A stretch of DNA of 64,000 nucleotides. Source: Streptomyces sp. NBC_00775. GTDB lineage: Bacteria; Actinomycetota; Actinomycetes; Streptomycetales; Streptomycetaceae. The stretch spans positions 9,114,001 through 9,178,000 of the forward strand of contig NZ_CP108938.1 in the NCBI RefSeq assembly GCF_036347135.1, written 5' to 3'. Position numbers and translations under genes: made by a program. The notes beneath the pieces were generated by a model. That model searched no databases, was not told the DNA's origin, and saw nothing but the letters and a program-made list of their open reading frames with translations. Below, piece by piece: positions 49,377 to 57,751 of the stretch (positions are counted from its first letter, which is position 1; the number at the start of each line of letters is the position of its first letter).

Positions 49377-50219
49377 ATGGCGGACAAGGCACTTGTGCTC
49401 GGCGGCGGGGGCAGCGGAGGGATCGGCTGGCTCTCCGGGATGCTGTACGGGCTCTTCGAAGCGGGCGTTGATCTGAGCGACGCCGACGTGGTGATCGGTA
49501 CGTCGGCCGGCTCGTCCGTGGGCGCTCAACTCGCCTCGGGCAGACTGACCCTGCTGGAGCTGTACCAGCGTCAGCTTCTGCCGCAGAGCGCGGAGCCGGC
49601 CGGACGCCTGGGCCCGGGCGCCTACGTTCGCTACGCATGGGCGACGCTGACCTCGCGCACCCCCGAGGCCTACGGCCGCAAGATCGGCCGGATGGCCCTG
49701 GCGGCCCGCACCCAGGACGAGGCGGCGCGTCGCTACGCGATCGAGAGCCGGCTCGCCTCACACGAATGGCCGGCACGGCCGCTGCGCATGCCCGCCGTCG
49801 ACACGGCCACCGGCGAACTGCGCGTCTTCGACAAGGACAGCGGAGTGCGGCTCGTGGACGCCATGGCCGCGAGCTGCGCCGTCCCGGGCGCCTGGCCGCC
49901 GGTCACCGTCGACGGCCGCCGCTGGATGGACGGCGGCACCCACTCACCGGCCAACGCCCACCTCGCCGCCGGGTACGGACAGGTCGTCGTCCTGGCACCC
50001 GTCGGCGCGGGCGGCGGCCCGCTCGTCTCAGCGGCCGACCAGAGCCGCAAGCTCGCCGAGGCGGGTGCCCGGGTCACCGTCGTCACCCCTGACCGGGCCG
50101 CCAAGCAGGCCTTCGGCCGAAACCCGCTGGACCCCCAGGTCAGAGCGGCAGCCGCCCACGCCGGCCGGACGCAGGCGGTGGCCCACGCCGAGGAGGTCGC
50201 AGGGGCCTGGCAGCACTGA
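49377..50219 (+). CDS. Patatin-like phospholipase
   Basis: A 280-residue serine lipase of the patatin fold. The oxyanion glycines are in LGGGGSGGIGW, the nucleophile elbow GTSAG gives Ser43, and the catalytic Asp185 is in WMDGG. Such enzymes hydrolyse acyl groups from phospholipids. There is no signal peptide, so it acts inside the cell or at the inner membrane surface. ATG at 49377 follows GGAGGGG. Function in the cell (membrane turnover or lipid-mediated signalling) is inferred. Confidence 0.9.
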   Translation: MADKALVLGGGGSGGIGWLSGMLYGLFEAGVDLSDADVVIGTSAGSSVGAQLASGRLTLLELYQRQLLPQSAEPAGRLGPGAYVRYAWATLTSRTPEAYGRKIGRMALAARTQDEAARRYAIESRLASHEWPARPLRMPAVDTATGELRVFDKDSGVRLVDAMAASCAVPGAWPPVTVDGRRWMDGGTHSPANAHLAAGYGQVVVLAPVGAGGGPLVSAADQSRKLAEAGARVTVVTPDRAAKQAFGRNPLDPQVRAAAAHAGRTQAVAHAEEVAGAWQH

Positions 50220-50246
50220 CGCGCCCCTGTAGCCGACCTGGCCACA

Positions 50247-50290
50247 GCGCCCCGCAGGGGCGCGGGGAACCGCGCGACCAGCCACCTCCG
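50247..50290. repeat. Copy of a dispersed streptomycete palindromic repeat
   Basis: GCGCCCC (50247-50253) GCA GGGGCGC (50257-50263) followed by the block GGGGAACCGCGCGACCAGCC. I recall this as one of the most frequent intergenic repeats in Streptomyces genomes; a relative in the other orientation is at 62575-62655. Confidence 0.6.
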
Positions 50291-50338
50291 ACCCGCGGCC
50301 AGACACAAGCGGGGTCGGCACACCGGCACAATGGACCC

Positions 50339-51184
50339 GTGGACGAGCCGATACCCGTGACACGGGCCGTGGATCACGGGACCGCCAAGCTGATGCCGGA
50401 CGTCGACCGGAAGCAGGCCTGGCTGCTGACGGTGGACGGGGCGCCGCAGTCGTACGTCGACCTGGACGCGCCGACGCATCTGGAGTTCGAGTACGCGCGA
50501 CGGCTCGGGCATGTGCTGGACACGGTGGCGGAGCCGGAGGCGGCCCTGGACGTGCTGCACCTCGGCGGAGGGGCGCTCACCCTGCCCCGCTATGTCGCCG
50601 CGACCCGGCCCGGTTCGCGGCAGGACGTGGTGGAGGCCGACCGGGGCCTGCTGTCCCTGGTCGGCGAGTATCTGCCCGTGCCCGACGACGCGGGCATCAC
50701 CCTGCACGGCGCGGACGCCCGCGCCTGGCTCGAAGCCGCCCCGGCCGACTCCGCCGACATCCTCATCGCGGACGTCTTCGGCGGCGCACGCGTACCGGCG
50801 CACCTGACGTCCACCGCGTACGCGCTGGCCGCCGAGCGTGTGCTGCGCGCCGACGGTGTCTACCTGGCCAACCTCGCCGACGCCGCGCCCTTCGCCTTCC
50901 TCCGGTCCCAACTCGCCACGTTCTCGACGGTGTTCGAGGAACTGGCACTCATCGCCGAACCGGGCGTCCTGCGCGGCCGCCGCTTCGGCAACGCGGTACT
51001 CGTGGCATCCCACCGCCCCCTCGACACGGCCGCCCTCGCCCGCCGCACCGCCTCCGACGCCTTCCCGGCACGGGTCGAACACGGCCTCGCGCTGCGGGAG
51101 TTCATCGGCGCCGCCGAACCCGTACGCGACGAGAACGCGGTCCCCTCACCCGAGCCGCCCGACGGAGCCTTCAGCATCGGCTGA
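50339..51184 (+). CDS. Spermidine synthase-like methyltransferase-fold protein
   Basis: A 281-residue protein with the Rossmann-like fold of spermidine synthases: LDVLHLGGGALTLPRYVAATRPGSRQDVVEADR is the S-adenosyl binding region, and GADARAWLEAA... is typical of aminopropyltransferase-like proteins. The residues for putrescine binding are not convincingly conserved, so it may be a related enzyme with another acceptor. No signal peptide or membrane helix. GTG 50339 begins the conserved frame; ribosome binding site weak. It may form an operon with the patatin gene, although a repeat with hairpin lies between. Confidence 0.8.
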   Translation: MDEPIPVTRAVDHGTAKLMPDVDRKQAWLLTVDGAPQSYVDLDAPTHLEFEYARRLGHVLDTVAEPEAALDVLHLGGGALTLPRYVAATRPGSRQDVVEADRGLLSLVGEYLPVPDDAGITLHGADARAWLEAAPADSADILIADVFGGARVPAHLTSTAYALAAERVLRADGVYLANLADAAPFAFLRSQLATFSTVFEELALIAEPGVLRGRRFGNAVLVASHRPLDTAALARRTASDAFPARVEHGLALREFIGAAEPVRDENAVPSPEPPDGAFSIG

Positions 51185-51208
51185 CCCGGGCACGACGGCC
51201 GCCGCGGG

Positions 51209-51925
51209 TTATCTGCCGGTATCCAGCCGGAGGGCGAGGTCGTGGGCGGTGGCGCTGGTGAGGTCCCCGACGAAGGCCCCGACGATTTCGAGACGGCCGC
51301 CGGTGATCGAGGAGGTCACGAAGGGGTTGCCCCAGAGCTTGCCGTCGATGACGATGGCGAATCCGTTGCGCGGGGACGGGTCCTTGGCGATGGAGCCGGT
51401 GAGGGCGGCGAAACGGGTCCGGTCGGCGGAGTTGAGGGTCACCTCGACCTGCCAGGTGCCGTCGATGGTGCTTTTCTCAGCCTTCGCGGAGGTGACACGG
51501 ACGTCGGTCATGCCCCTTGCCCGGTCGGCGTGGACGCAGTACGCCGGGTGGGTCGCGCTCGCGTGCACGGTGTAGCCCCCGCTGCCATCGGCGCAGGCGT
51601 GCTCCGTGGACGAGGTGACCGGCAGGATGGAGATCAGGGCCACCTTCTCGGTGTTCCCAGTGCCCCCTGCGGCGGGCTGAACTACGTGCGCGTGCTGGGT
51701 CGCGTCGTCCGCGACGGCCACCCAGGCGGTGGCGACCACGGCGGCGGCAGCGATGCCGACCCCGGCGCGGGCCAGCCGCTGCCGCCGCCGGGCGACCTGC
51801 AACGCGCCGTCGGCCAGGCCGACCAGATAGGGACCGGCGGCATTACCGCCGCTCTCCCGGACATGGGCGTGCAAGGCATCGTGCAGCAACGTTTCGTGCA
51901 GCGGGTGTTCGGTCGAGTCGTTCAT
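51209..51925 (-). CDS. Membrane-anchored protein with SecD P1-head domain
   Basis: A 238-residue protein. Residues 1-48 are cytosolic, 50-70 form a transmembrane helix (VGIAAAAVVATAWVAV), and the rest lies outside. Residues about 150-235 form a SecDF P1-head-like domain (FAALTGSIAKDPSPRNGFAIVIDGKLWGNPFV..., ITGGRLEIVGAF). Two cysteines (HACADG and PAYCVH) may form a disulfide. Its start codon overlaps the sigma-factor stop (ATGA), an arrangement typical of sigma/anti-sigma pairs, but it has no zinc anti-sigma motif. It may be an extracellular sensor for the sigma factor; inferred. Confidence 0.8.
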   Translation of the reverse strand: MNDSTEHPLHETLLHDALHAHVRESGGNAAGPYLVGLADGALQVARRRQRLARAGVGIAAAAVVATAWVAVADDATQHAHVVQPAAGGTGNTEKVALISILPVTSSTEHACADGSGGYTVHASATHPAYCVHADRARGMTDVRVTSAKAEKSTIDGTWQVEVTLNSADRTRFAALTGSIAKDPSPRNGFAIVIDGKLWGNPFVTSSITGGRLEIVGAFVGDLTSATAHDLALRLDTGR

Positions 51926-52473
51926 GCGATGACGCCCCTTCCGGAGGCAGTGGAGGAGGAGGCGGCCGACGGCCCTGCCTCGGCCAAGGAGGTGCGGAGG
52001 GAGGCGAGGGCCTTGTGGGTCTGGCTGCGGACCGTCCCCTGGGCGACGCCCAGAATCGCGGCGATCTCGCTGTCCGGCCGGTCCTCGAAGTAGCGCAGCA
52101 CGATCACCGCGCGCTGGCGCTTGGGCAGCCGCCGCAGCGCGGCCATGATGTCCTGCCGCTGGACCACGGTGTCGGCCCAGTCGGCGACCTGCGCGGACGG
52201 CTGGTCCGGCAGGGTGTCGGTGACCGTCTCCCGTCCCCAGCTGAGCAGTCGGAAGCGGTCCACCTGGGCGTGGTAGATCGCCCGGCGCACATAGATCTCC
52301 GGCTGCTGCCGGTCGCGCAGCTTCGACCAACGCCGAGCGGTGGAGGCAAGCGCGGTCTGGAGGAGGTCGCGGCCCTGCTCCCAGTCCCCGGTCAGCAGGT
52401 AGGCCGTGTGCAGCAGCGATCTCGACCGCGCCGCCACGAACTCGCGGAACTCGCGTTCCTCGTCGGCGTTCAA
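51922..52473 (-). CDS. SigE-family ECF RNA polymerase sigma factor
   Basis: A 183-residue ECF sigma factor of the actinobacterial SigE-like group. Region 2 covers about 10-75 (FREFVAARSRSLLHTAYLLTGDWEQGRDLLQTAL), and region 4 about 105-160 (LRRLPKRQRAVIVLRYFEDRPDSEIAAILGVAQGTVRSQTHKAL). The start is TTG 52473, four bases after GGAGGG. Its partner follows with 4-bp overlap. Many members of this group regulate cell-envelope stress. No autoregulated promoter motif was recognised. Confidence 0.88.
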   Translation of the reverse strand: MNADEEREFREFVAARSRSLLHTAYLLTGDWEQGRDLLQTALASTARRWSKLRDRQQPEIYVRRAIYHAQVDRFRLLSWGRETVTDTLPDQPSAQVADWADTVVQRQDIMAALRRLPKRQRAVIVLRYFEDRPDSEIAAILGVAQGTVRSQTHKALASLRTSLAEAGPSAASSSTASGRGVIA

Positions 52474-52735
52474 TGTGCCCTCCCTCGTTCCCCCGTAAAG
52501 ACGGGTACGGAGGGGGGTTCGACTGCCCTGCCGGTCAGACTTTCTCGACCATGACGCTGCCAGGCTCCTCGCGCGGAGCGTCGCGGCGGTTCATGGGGCC
52601 TGGTCCTGTCACTCGACCAGGGCACCGTTCTCGAACCTGGCGGCTGTCCGGACCAGCGCCGGCGCCGGCAGCCCGGCCTGAGGAGCCTCCCGCTCACCAG
52701 GTCGCCTTCAAGGCCATGACTGAGGTCGAGCTCAA

Positions 52736-53271
52736 CTACCTATCCGACGGGTGGCCCTGCGGACAACGTGAGGTCATCGTGGCGGGGGCGGCGAGCGGGA
52801 AGACGCAGAGGGTGCCCGCGAGCAGGAGCCGGCGGGGCTTCCAGCGGGTCATGAGCAGGGCCCCCCGAGTGCCGCGCCGCCGAGGCCCGCGCCCTGCATC
52901 GCCATCCGGAACATCGCGAAGGCGCGGCTCGCCTGCTCGCCGCCGGCCGAGGACATCAGCATGCCCTCGGCCGCCGGGTTGAAGAACGCCTGTCCCGTGC
53001 CGTCGAGCGCGGACAGCATCATCATCTGCCACAGCCGGGCGTCACCGGCGATGACCAGGAAGAGCACCAGTGGCAGCGTCCGCGCCGCCACCAGGCCGAC
53101 GTCACCCCCGTCGCCGCCCGCGTCGAGTACCGCGAACGCCGCAGCGATCAGCGCGCCCTGGCTGCCCAGGTTGGTGACGACCGCGGCGGCGGTCAGCAGG
53201 GTGTAGTCCGGCCCGCCCAGGAAGGGAGGCGCGAGTGTCGGGGGAAGTCGGCGGCAGAGGTCACCGAGCAA
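52736..53271 (-). pseudogene. Decayed MFS transporter gene
   Basis: Recognisable pieces of a 400-residue major-facilitator exporter: an N-terminal part (53271 down: GGPDYTLLTAAAVVTNLGSQGALIAAAFAVL), then VLFLVIAGDARLWQMM, in which the sequence between the first loop and the GDARLWQ block is missing, then DGTGQAFFNPAAEGMLMSS and RMAMQGAGLGGAALG, and finally, in a different frame, LLMTRWKPRRLLLAGTLCVFP. So there are at least two internal deletions and one frameshift, and the C-terminal half is largely lost. It appears to be a recent ruin, since codon bias is kept. Confidence 0.8.
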
Positions 53272-53494
53272 CTTTCGCCGCCGGAGCCCCGACTTGCCAA
53301 ACCAGTTCTACGAGTGCCGGACACAGGTCAGGGGCCCCTGGGCGGAGAGAGGCGAGAGGCGAGCGGTGGGTGGAGGGTGGCGAGTGGCGATGCGGAAACC
53401 CCACCGCCGTAGCCGGCCCTCTACACCCGTACCCGCTCAGTCCGCCCTTCCCGGCTCCGTCCCGCCGTACCTGGCTCAGTCCGCCGTACGCCGC

Positions 53495-54547
53495 TCAGGA
53501 ATCCGTCGGATCACCGTGCAGCCGTACCGTGCTGAGGATCTTCCGCACGGTCGCGTCCGACACCTCCTCGGGCACGCCCTTGGCGCCGTAGAACGTCCAG
53601 GACACGAAGTCGCCCGTCGAGTTCTTGAAGGCGAACGTGGTCGCCTTGCCGTCGGAGTCGCACTTGCCCTTCTTGGGGACCCCGGACGAGTACGTCGTCG
53701 CGACGCTGCCCTCGACGCCCGACGTCGTCGTGTACGGCTTGGGCTTGCCGATGGTGAGTAGTTTCTTGGAGGCGCTCTTCTGGTCGGTGTAGCCGCCGAA
53801 GACCCACCATGCCGAGTCGTTGCGCGCGGGGTCGTCGGTGTTCTTGGCACCGCTCTGGCCCTTGGTGCCCGCGGCGGCCAGCGCCGTGTCGCTCTCGTAC
53901 CCGTCCTTGTCGTCGTCGGACGTGCACCACTGTTCTTTGAGGAAGGCGGGCGCGGACATGCCGATCAGTGAGGAGCCGTCGCCCTTCTTGTCGTCCTCGA
54001 AGCCGATGAAGGTACCGGGAGTCTTCACATCCCAGTCCGCCGGAACGTCGAAGGCGGTGCCCCACTTCGGGTTCACCACGACCTTCCAGCCCGCGATCGT
54101 GGCCTTCTCCTCGTCGCCGCCGCGCGGGTTGTCGTCACCACCGCTCGCGCTCGGCGACGTGGAGGCGGACGCCTTGGGCGACTTGGACGGGTCGCCGCCC
54201 GCGTTGTCGTCCTTGCCGCCGCCCAGGACGAGGAAGCCCGTGACGCCTGCCGCGATCACGACGGCCGAGGCCGCGACTATCGCGGTGATCTTGGTCTTGT
54301 TGCCGCCACCGCCACCGCCACCGCCACCGACGCCGGGTGCTTGCGGCGCGCCGAGGGGCTCCGGCGGAGCTCCCCACTGCGGCTGCCCGTACTGGTTGGG
54401 CTGCTGGTACCCGGGCTGCCCGGGCAGCCCGGTCTGCTGATATCCGGGCTGCTGGTACGGATTCGGCTGCTGGTACCCCGGCTGCTGGTACGGGTTCTGG
54501 TCCTGCTGGTTCTGCTCGCCCCCGGGCGGCTGCTGTTCTGGCCACAT
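53495..54547 (-). CDS. Repetitive-tail membrane protein, tandem paralogue 1
   Basis: A 350-residue protein with N-terminal cytosolic tail (1-82) made of Gln/Pro/Tyr/Gly repeats (MWPEQQPPGG, then QQPGYQQPNPYQ units), a polyglycine stretch, one transmembrane helix (about 87-111; ITAIVAASAVVIAAGVTGFLVLGG), a Ser/Lys/Asp-rich linker and a 220-residue extracellular domain starting GWKVVVNPKWGTAFDVPADW. Two cysteines (EQWCTSD and KGKCDSD) are conserved in all three paralogues. It has the same start and layout as the next two genes. N-terminus inside, C-terminus outside. Function not known. Confidence 0.8.
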   Translation of the reverse strand: MWPEQQPPGGEQNQQDQNPYQQPGYQQPNPYQQPGYQQTGLPGQPGYQQPNQYGQPQWGAPPEPLGAPQAPGVGGGGGGGGGNKTKITAIVAASAVVIAAGVTGFLVLGGGKDDNAGGDPSKSPKASASTSPSASGGDDNPRGGDEEKATIAGWKVVVNPKWGTAFDVPADWDVKTPGTFIGFEDDKKGDGSSLIGMSAPAFLKEQWCTSDDDKDGYESDTALAAAGTKGQSGAKNTDDPARNDSAWWVFGGYTDQKSASKKLLTIGKPKPYTTTSGVEGSVATTYSSGVPKKGKCDSDGKATTFAFKNSTGDFVSWTFYGAKGVPEEVSDATVRKILSTVRLHGDPTDS

Positions 54548-54623
54548 GGCCGGTAACGATAGAGGGGCCCGGGACCCGGGTGCCAAGGCGGTCCCAAGAG
54601 GGCCGGGCACCCGGGGAGTTGGC

Positions 54624-55667
54624 TCAGGACGACGTCGGATCCCCGTGCAGCCGTACGGTGCTGAGGATCTTCAGGATGGTCGCGTCGGGGATTTCCTGGT
54701 CCACGCCGGTGGCTCCGTACAGATTCCATGCCACGTAGTCGCCCGCGGAGTTCTTGAACCCGAACGTGATGGCCTTGCCGTCGCTCGCGCACTTCCCCTT
54801 CTGGGGCGTGTTCTTGGACCTGGCCCAGGCGATGCTGCCTTCGACGCCCGATGTCGTCGTGTACGGCTTGGCCTTCTTATCGAAGGTGATGCTCTTCTTG
54901 TCCGGCTGTGTGTAGCCGCCGTACACCCACCAGGGCACTTGGTTCACGGCGACCTCGTCGGCGTTCTTGGCGCCGCTCGCGCCCTTGGTGCCCACCGCGC
55001 CGAGGGGGGTGTCCTCCGTGGTGCCGTCCTTGTCGTCGTCGGACGTGCACCACTTGGACTTGAAGTAGGCGGGCGCCGACATCATGATGATGGGCTTGTC
55101 GCCGGCCTTGGCGTTGTGCTTCTCGAAGCCGATCGACGTGCCCGGCGACTCGACCTCCCAGTCCGCCGGAACGTCGAACGCCGTACCCCACTTGGGATTG
55201 ACGACGACCTTCCAGCCGGCGATGGTCGGCTTCTCGTCGTCGCCGCCGCGCGGGTTGTCGTCCGAGGCCGACGCGCTCGGGTCCGGCGATGGACTGACCG
55301 ACGGCTTCGAGTCCTTGCCGCCGTCGGCCTTGTCGTCGTTGCTCCCGCCGAGGACCAGGAAGCCGGTCACACCCGCGGCCACGACCACGGCCGTGGCCGC
55401 CACGATCGCGATGACCTTCGTCCGGTTCCCGCCACCGCTCGGAGGCTCGGGCGCTCCCATGGGAGAGGGAGCGCCCCACTGCTCCTGCCCGGGCTGCTGC
55501 CCGTACGCGTTGGGCTGCTGATACCCCGGCTGCTGGTACCCGGGCTGCCCGGTCTGCTGATATCCGGGCTGCTGGTACGGATTCGGCTGCTGGTACCCCG
55601 GCTGCTGATAGGGGTTCTGGTCCTGCGGGTTCTGCTCGCCCCCGGGCGGCTGCTGTCCTGGCCACAT
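54624..55667 (-). CDS. Repetitive-tail membrane protein, tandem paralogue 2
   Basis: A 347-residue paralogue of the previous gene. The tail (1-78) has MWPGQQPPGG and QQPGYQQPNPYQ units, including two QPGYQQ copies; a transmembrane helix follows (about 83-107; VIAIVAATAVVVAAGVTGFLVLGG); the outer domain has GWKVVVNPKWGTAFDVPADW, SKWCTSDDDKDG and PQKGKCASDGKA. It is separated from paralogue 1 by 76 bp and ends in a similar HGDPT-Ser-Ser tail, indicating duplication. Probably part of the same transcription unit. Confidence 0.8.
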   Translation of the reverse strand: MWPGQQPPGGEQNPQDQNPYQQPGYQQPNPYQQPGYQQTGQPGYQQPGYQQPNAYGQQPGQEQWGAPSPMGAPEPPSGGGNRTKVIAIVAATAVVVAAGVTGFLVLGGSNDDKADGGKDSKPSVSPSPDPSASASDDNPRGGDDEKPTIAGWKVVVNPKWGTAFDVPADWEVESPGTSIGFEKHNAKAGDKPIIMMSAPAYFKSKWCTSDDDKDGTTEDTPLGAVGTKGASGAKNADEVAVNQVPWWVYGGYTQPDKKSITFDKKAKPYTTTSGVEGSIAWARSKNTPQKGKCASDGKAITFGFKNSAGDYVAWNLYGATGVDQEIPDATILKILSTVRLHGDPTSS

Positions 55668-55732
55668 GTGCAGTAACCCTAGTGCTGCCTGTGACACGTT
55701 TCGGTCACCGTGACTCGTCAGCCATGTACCGG

Positions 55733-56764
55733 TCAGGAGTCGGAGGGAGCCTTGAAGAGCCGTACGGTGGCGAGGATTTGCCGCACCGTCGCGTCCGATA
55801 CTTCCTCGGACACGCCCTTGGCTCCGAAGAACTCCCACGACACGATGTCGCCCGAAGGGTCCTTGAAGGAGAAGACGGTGGCCTTTCCGTCGGTGACGCA
55901 CTTTTTCGATTTCTTCACACCCGACGACGAGGCGGTGGCCAGACTGCCGGTGATGCCGGACTTCGTCGTGTACGACTCCACGGCAGTGGACGTGACGAGT
56001 TTCTTGTCGGGCTGGGTGTAGGCGCCGTAGACCCACATCGCCGCGTCGGCGCGGGCGGCCTCCGCGGGGCTCTTCGCCCCGTTGTTGCCCTTGGTTCCGG
56101 CGCCCGCGAGCATCGAGTACTCCTTGGTGCCGTCCTTGTCCTCGTCGGAGCCGCACCACTGTTCCTTGAGGAGGGCGGGGGCCGCGACGCCGATGAGAGG
56201 CTTGTCCTCGGGGTCGTCGTTCTTCGAGACGTACGTGACCCAGCTGGTCGACTTGAGCCCCCACTCCGCGGGCACGTCGAAGGCGATGCCGCGCTTGGGG
56301 TTCACCACGGCCTTCCAGCCGGCCACGGTCGGCTTCTCGGCGTCGTCGGTGCCCCGCGGATCGCTCGTCGGACTCGACTGCTGGGACGGGGACTTGGTCG
56401 GCTCGGGGTCGGTCCTGTCGTCCTTGCCGCCGCCGAGCAGGACGAATCCGGTGACACCGGCGGCCACGACCACGGCCGCCGCCGCGACGATCGCGATGAC
56501 CTTGGTCCTGTTGCCGTCGCCGCCCGTCGGCGGAGGTGCCGCGGGGCCCGCCGTGACCGTCGGGGCATTCCAGGGCCCCGGCGGCTGCTGATACGGGTTG
56601 GGCTGTTGATATCCCGGCTGCTGGTACGGATTCGGCTGCTCACCGCCCGCGTACGGCTGCTCACCGCCCGCGTACGGCTGCCCACCTCCCGCGTACGGCT
56701 GTCCGCTCCCGGCGTTCTGCTGCGGATTTTGCGCGCCCCCTGGCGGCTGCTCTCCTGGCCACAT
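55733..56764 (-). CDS. Repetitive-tail membrane protein, tandem paralogue 3
   Basis: A 343-residue paralogue, first in the minus-strand direction. The tail (1-71) starts MWPGEQPPGG and has three QPYAGG(G/E) units from a 21-bp DNA repeat (56641-56704), then QPNPYQQ units. Transmembrane helix about 88-112. The outer domain has GWKAVVNPKRGIAFDVPAEW, EQWCGSDEDKDG and KSKKCVTDGKA. More divergent than the other two, so it may be the older copy. Located 65 bp from paralogue 2; its ATG at 56764 begins with the same CCTGGCCACATG context as the others. Confidence 0.8.
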   Translation of the reverse strand: MWPGEQPPGGAQNPQQNAGSGQPYAGGGQPYAGGEQPYAGGEQPNPYQQPGYQQPNPYQQPPGPWNAPTVTAGPAAPPPTGGDGNRTKVIAIVAAAAVVVAAGVTGFVLLGGGKDDRTDPEPTKSPSQQSSPTSDPRGTDDAEKPTVAGWKAVVNPKRGIAFDVPAEWGLKSTSWVTYVSKNDDPEDKPLIGVAAPALLKEQWCGSDEDKDGTKEYSMLAGAGTKGNNGAKSPAEAARADAAMWVYGAYTQPDKKLVTSTAVESYTTKSGITGSLATASSSGVKKSKKCVTDGKATVFSFKDPSGDIVSWEFFGAKGVSEEVSDATVRQILATVRLFKAPSDS

Positions 56765-56834
56765 GAGGCGTAACGATACGGCGATCATCGGCAGGCGCTG
56801 GTCAAGAATTGCTACTCACGGGTAACATGGTGGC

Positions 56835-57287
56835 ATGAGCGCAGACCAGATGACGATCGGCGAGATGCTCGCCGCCACCGTGCCGATGGCCCGGACCCTG
56901 AATCTCGAGTTCCTGGAGACCACCCCGGAGAAGGCCGTGGTGGCGCTGCCGGACCAGGGTGACTTCCACAACCACGTCGGCGGGCCGCACGCCGGGGCGA
57001 TGTTCACGCTGGGGGAGTCGGCGAGCGGGGCGATCGTCCTCGCCGCGTTCGGGGACCAGCTGTCGCGCGCCGTGCCGCTCGCGGTCAGCGCCGAGATCGC
57101 GTACAAGAAGCTCGCGATGGGCCCCGTCACCGCTACCGCGACGCTCGGCCGCCCCGCCGCCGAGGTCGTCGCCGAGCTCGATGCCGGCCAGCGTCCCGAG
57201 TTCCCCGTCGCCATCTCCATCCAGCGCGGTGACGGTGCCGTGACCGGCGAGATGACGGTTGTCTGGACGCTGCGCCCGAACAGCTGA
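56835..57287 (+). CDS. Hotdog-fold thioesterase-like protein (DUF4442 type)
   Basis: A 150-residue protein with the hotdog fold: HNHVGGPHAGAMFTLGESASGAIV is the helix-to-strand catalytic region of PaaI-like/DUF4442 acyl-CoA thioesterases, and VSAEIAYKKLAMGPVTATATL and ISIQRGDGAVTGEMTVVWTL complete it. The HNHVGGPHAG motif could carry the active site. TAACAT (56823-56828) seven bases before the ATG at 56835 suggests a leaderless transcript. It is divergent from the triplet of membrane proteins. Likely hydrolyses acyl-CoA or acyl-ACP. Confidence 0.85.
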   Translation: MSADQMTIGEMLAATVPMARTLNLEFLETTPEKAVVALPDQGDFHNHVGGPHAGAMFTLGESASGAIVLAAFGDQLSRAVPLAVSAEIAYKKLAMGPVTATATLGRPAAEVVAELDAGQRPEFPVAISIQRGDGAVTGEMTVVWTLRPNS

Positions 57288-57751
57288 GCCGAGTACCCGA
57301 CACGGGGCCTTGACTGGGGAGTACGACCTGGTCGGGGCCCTTTGTCGTGGGGTGGGGGGAGCTGACAGGGTGCGGCGCCGGCGCATCCCTGCCCGCATGC
57401 AGGCGGCCGTCTGGGGGCGTGGGGCCGACCAGGCCGAAGTGGCCGCCCGGACCGTAGTAGTGCGCGCGGGGCTGCCGGCCCGCGCCTCGTGCTGACGGTC
57501 GCCGCGCGCTTTACGCAGGCGGGTGTTCCGCCGGTCGTCGCTTCGGTTCTTGTCGGAGTGGCAGCCGTTTCTGTTCACTTCATTGACACGAGTCACCTCC
57601 AGTCATAGTTTTCGCGCCGTACCCGTGGCGCCTGACGGCGCGTCAAGTCACCCCTGTCGCAGAGTGTGTTCAAGGGGCGAACGCGACTGCCGTTGGCACG
57701 TGTACACGCGGTTCACGACGACGTGCCCGCACACCGAAGGAGTGACGGCTC
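57288..57751. other. Promoter region and leader of the glycosidase operon
   Basis: A 464-bp gap. It holds the promoter listed at 57583-57611 and about 130 bp of leader. Upstream frames (such as 57259-57495 on the plus strand) lack coding bias. Confidence 0.55.
57583..57611 (+). promoter_or_regulatory. Consensus-like promoter of the GH3/esterase operon
   Basis: TTGACA (57583-57588), 17-bp spacer, TAGTTT (57606-57611). It is in a locally AT-richer tract, ahead of a 134-base leader to the ATG at 57752. Confidence 0.75.
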
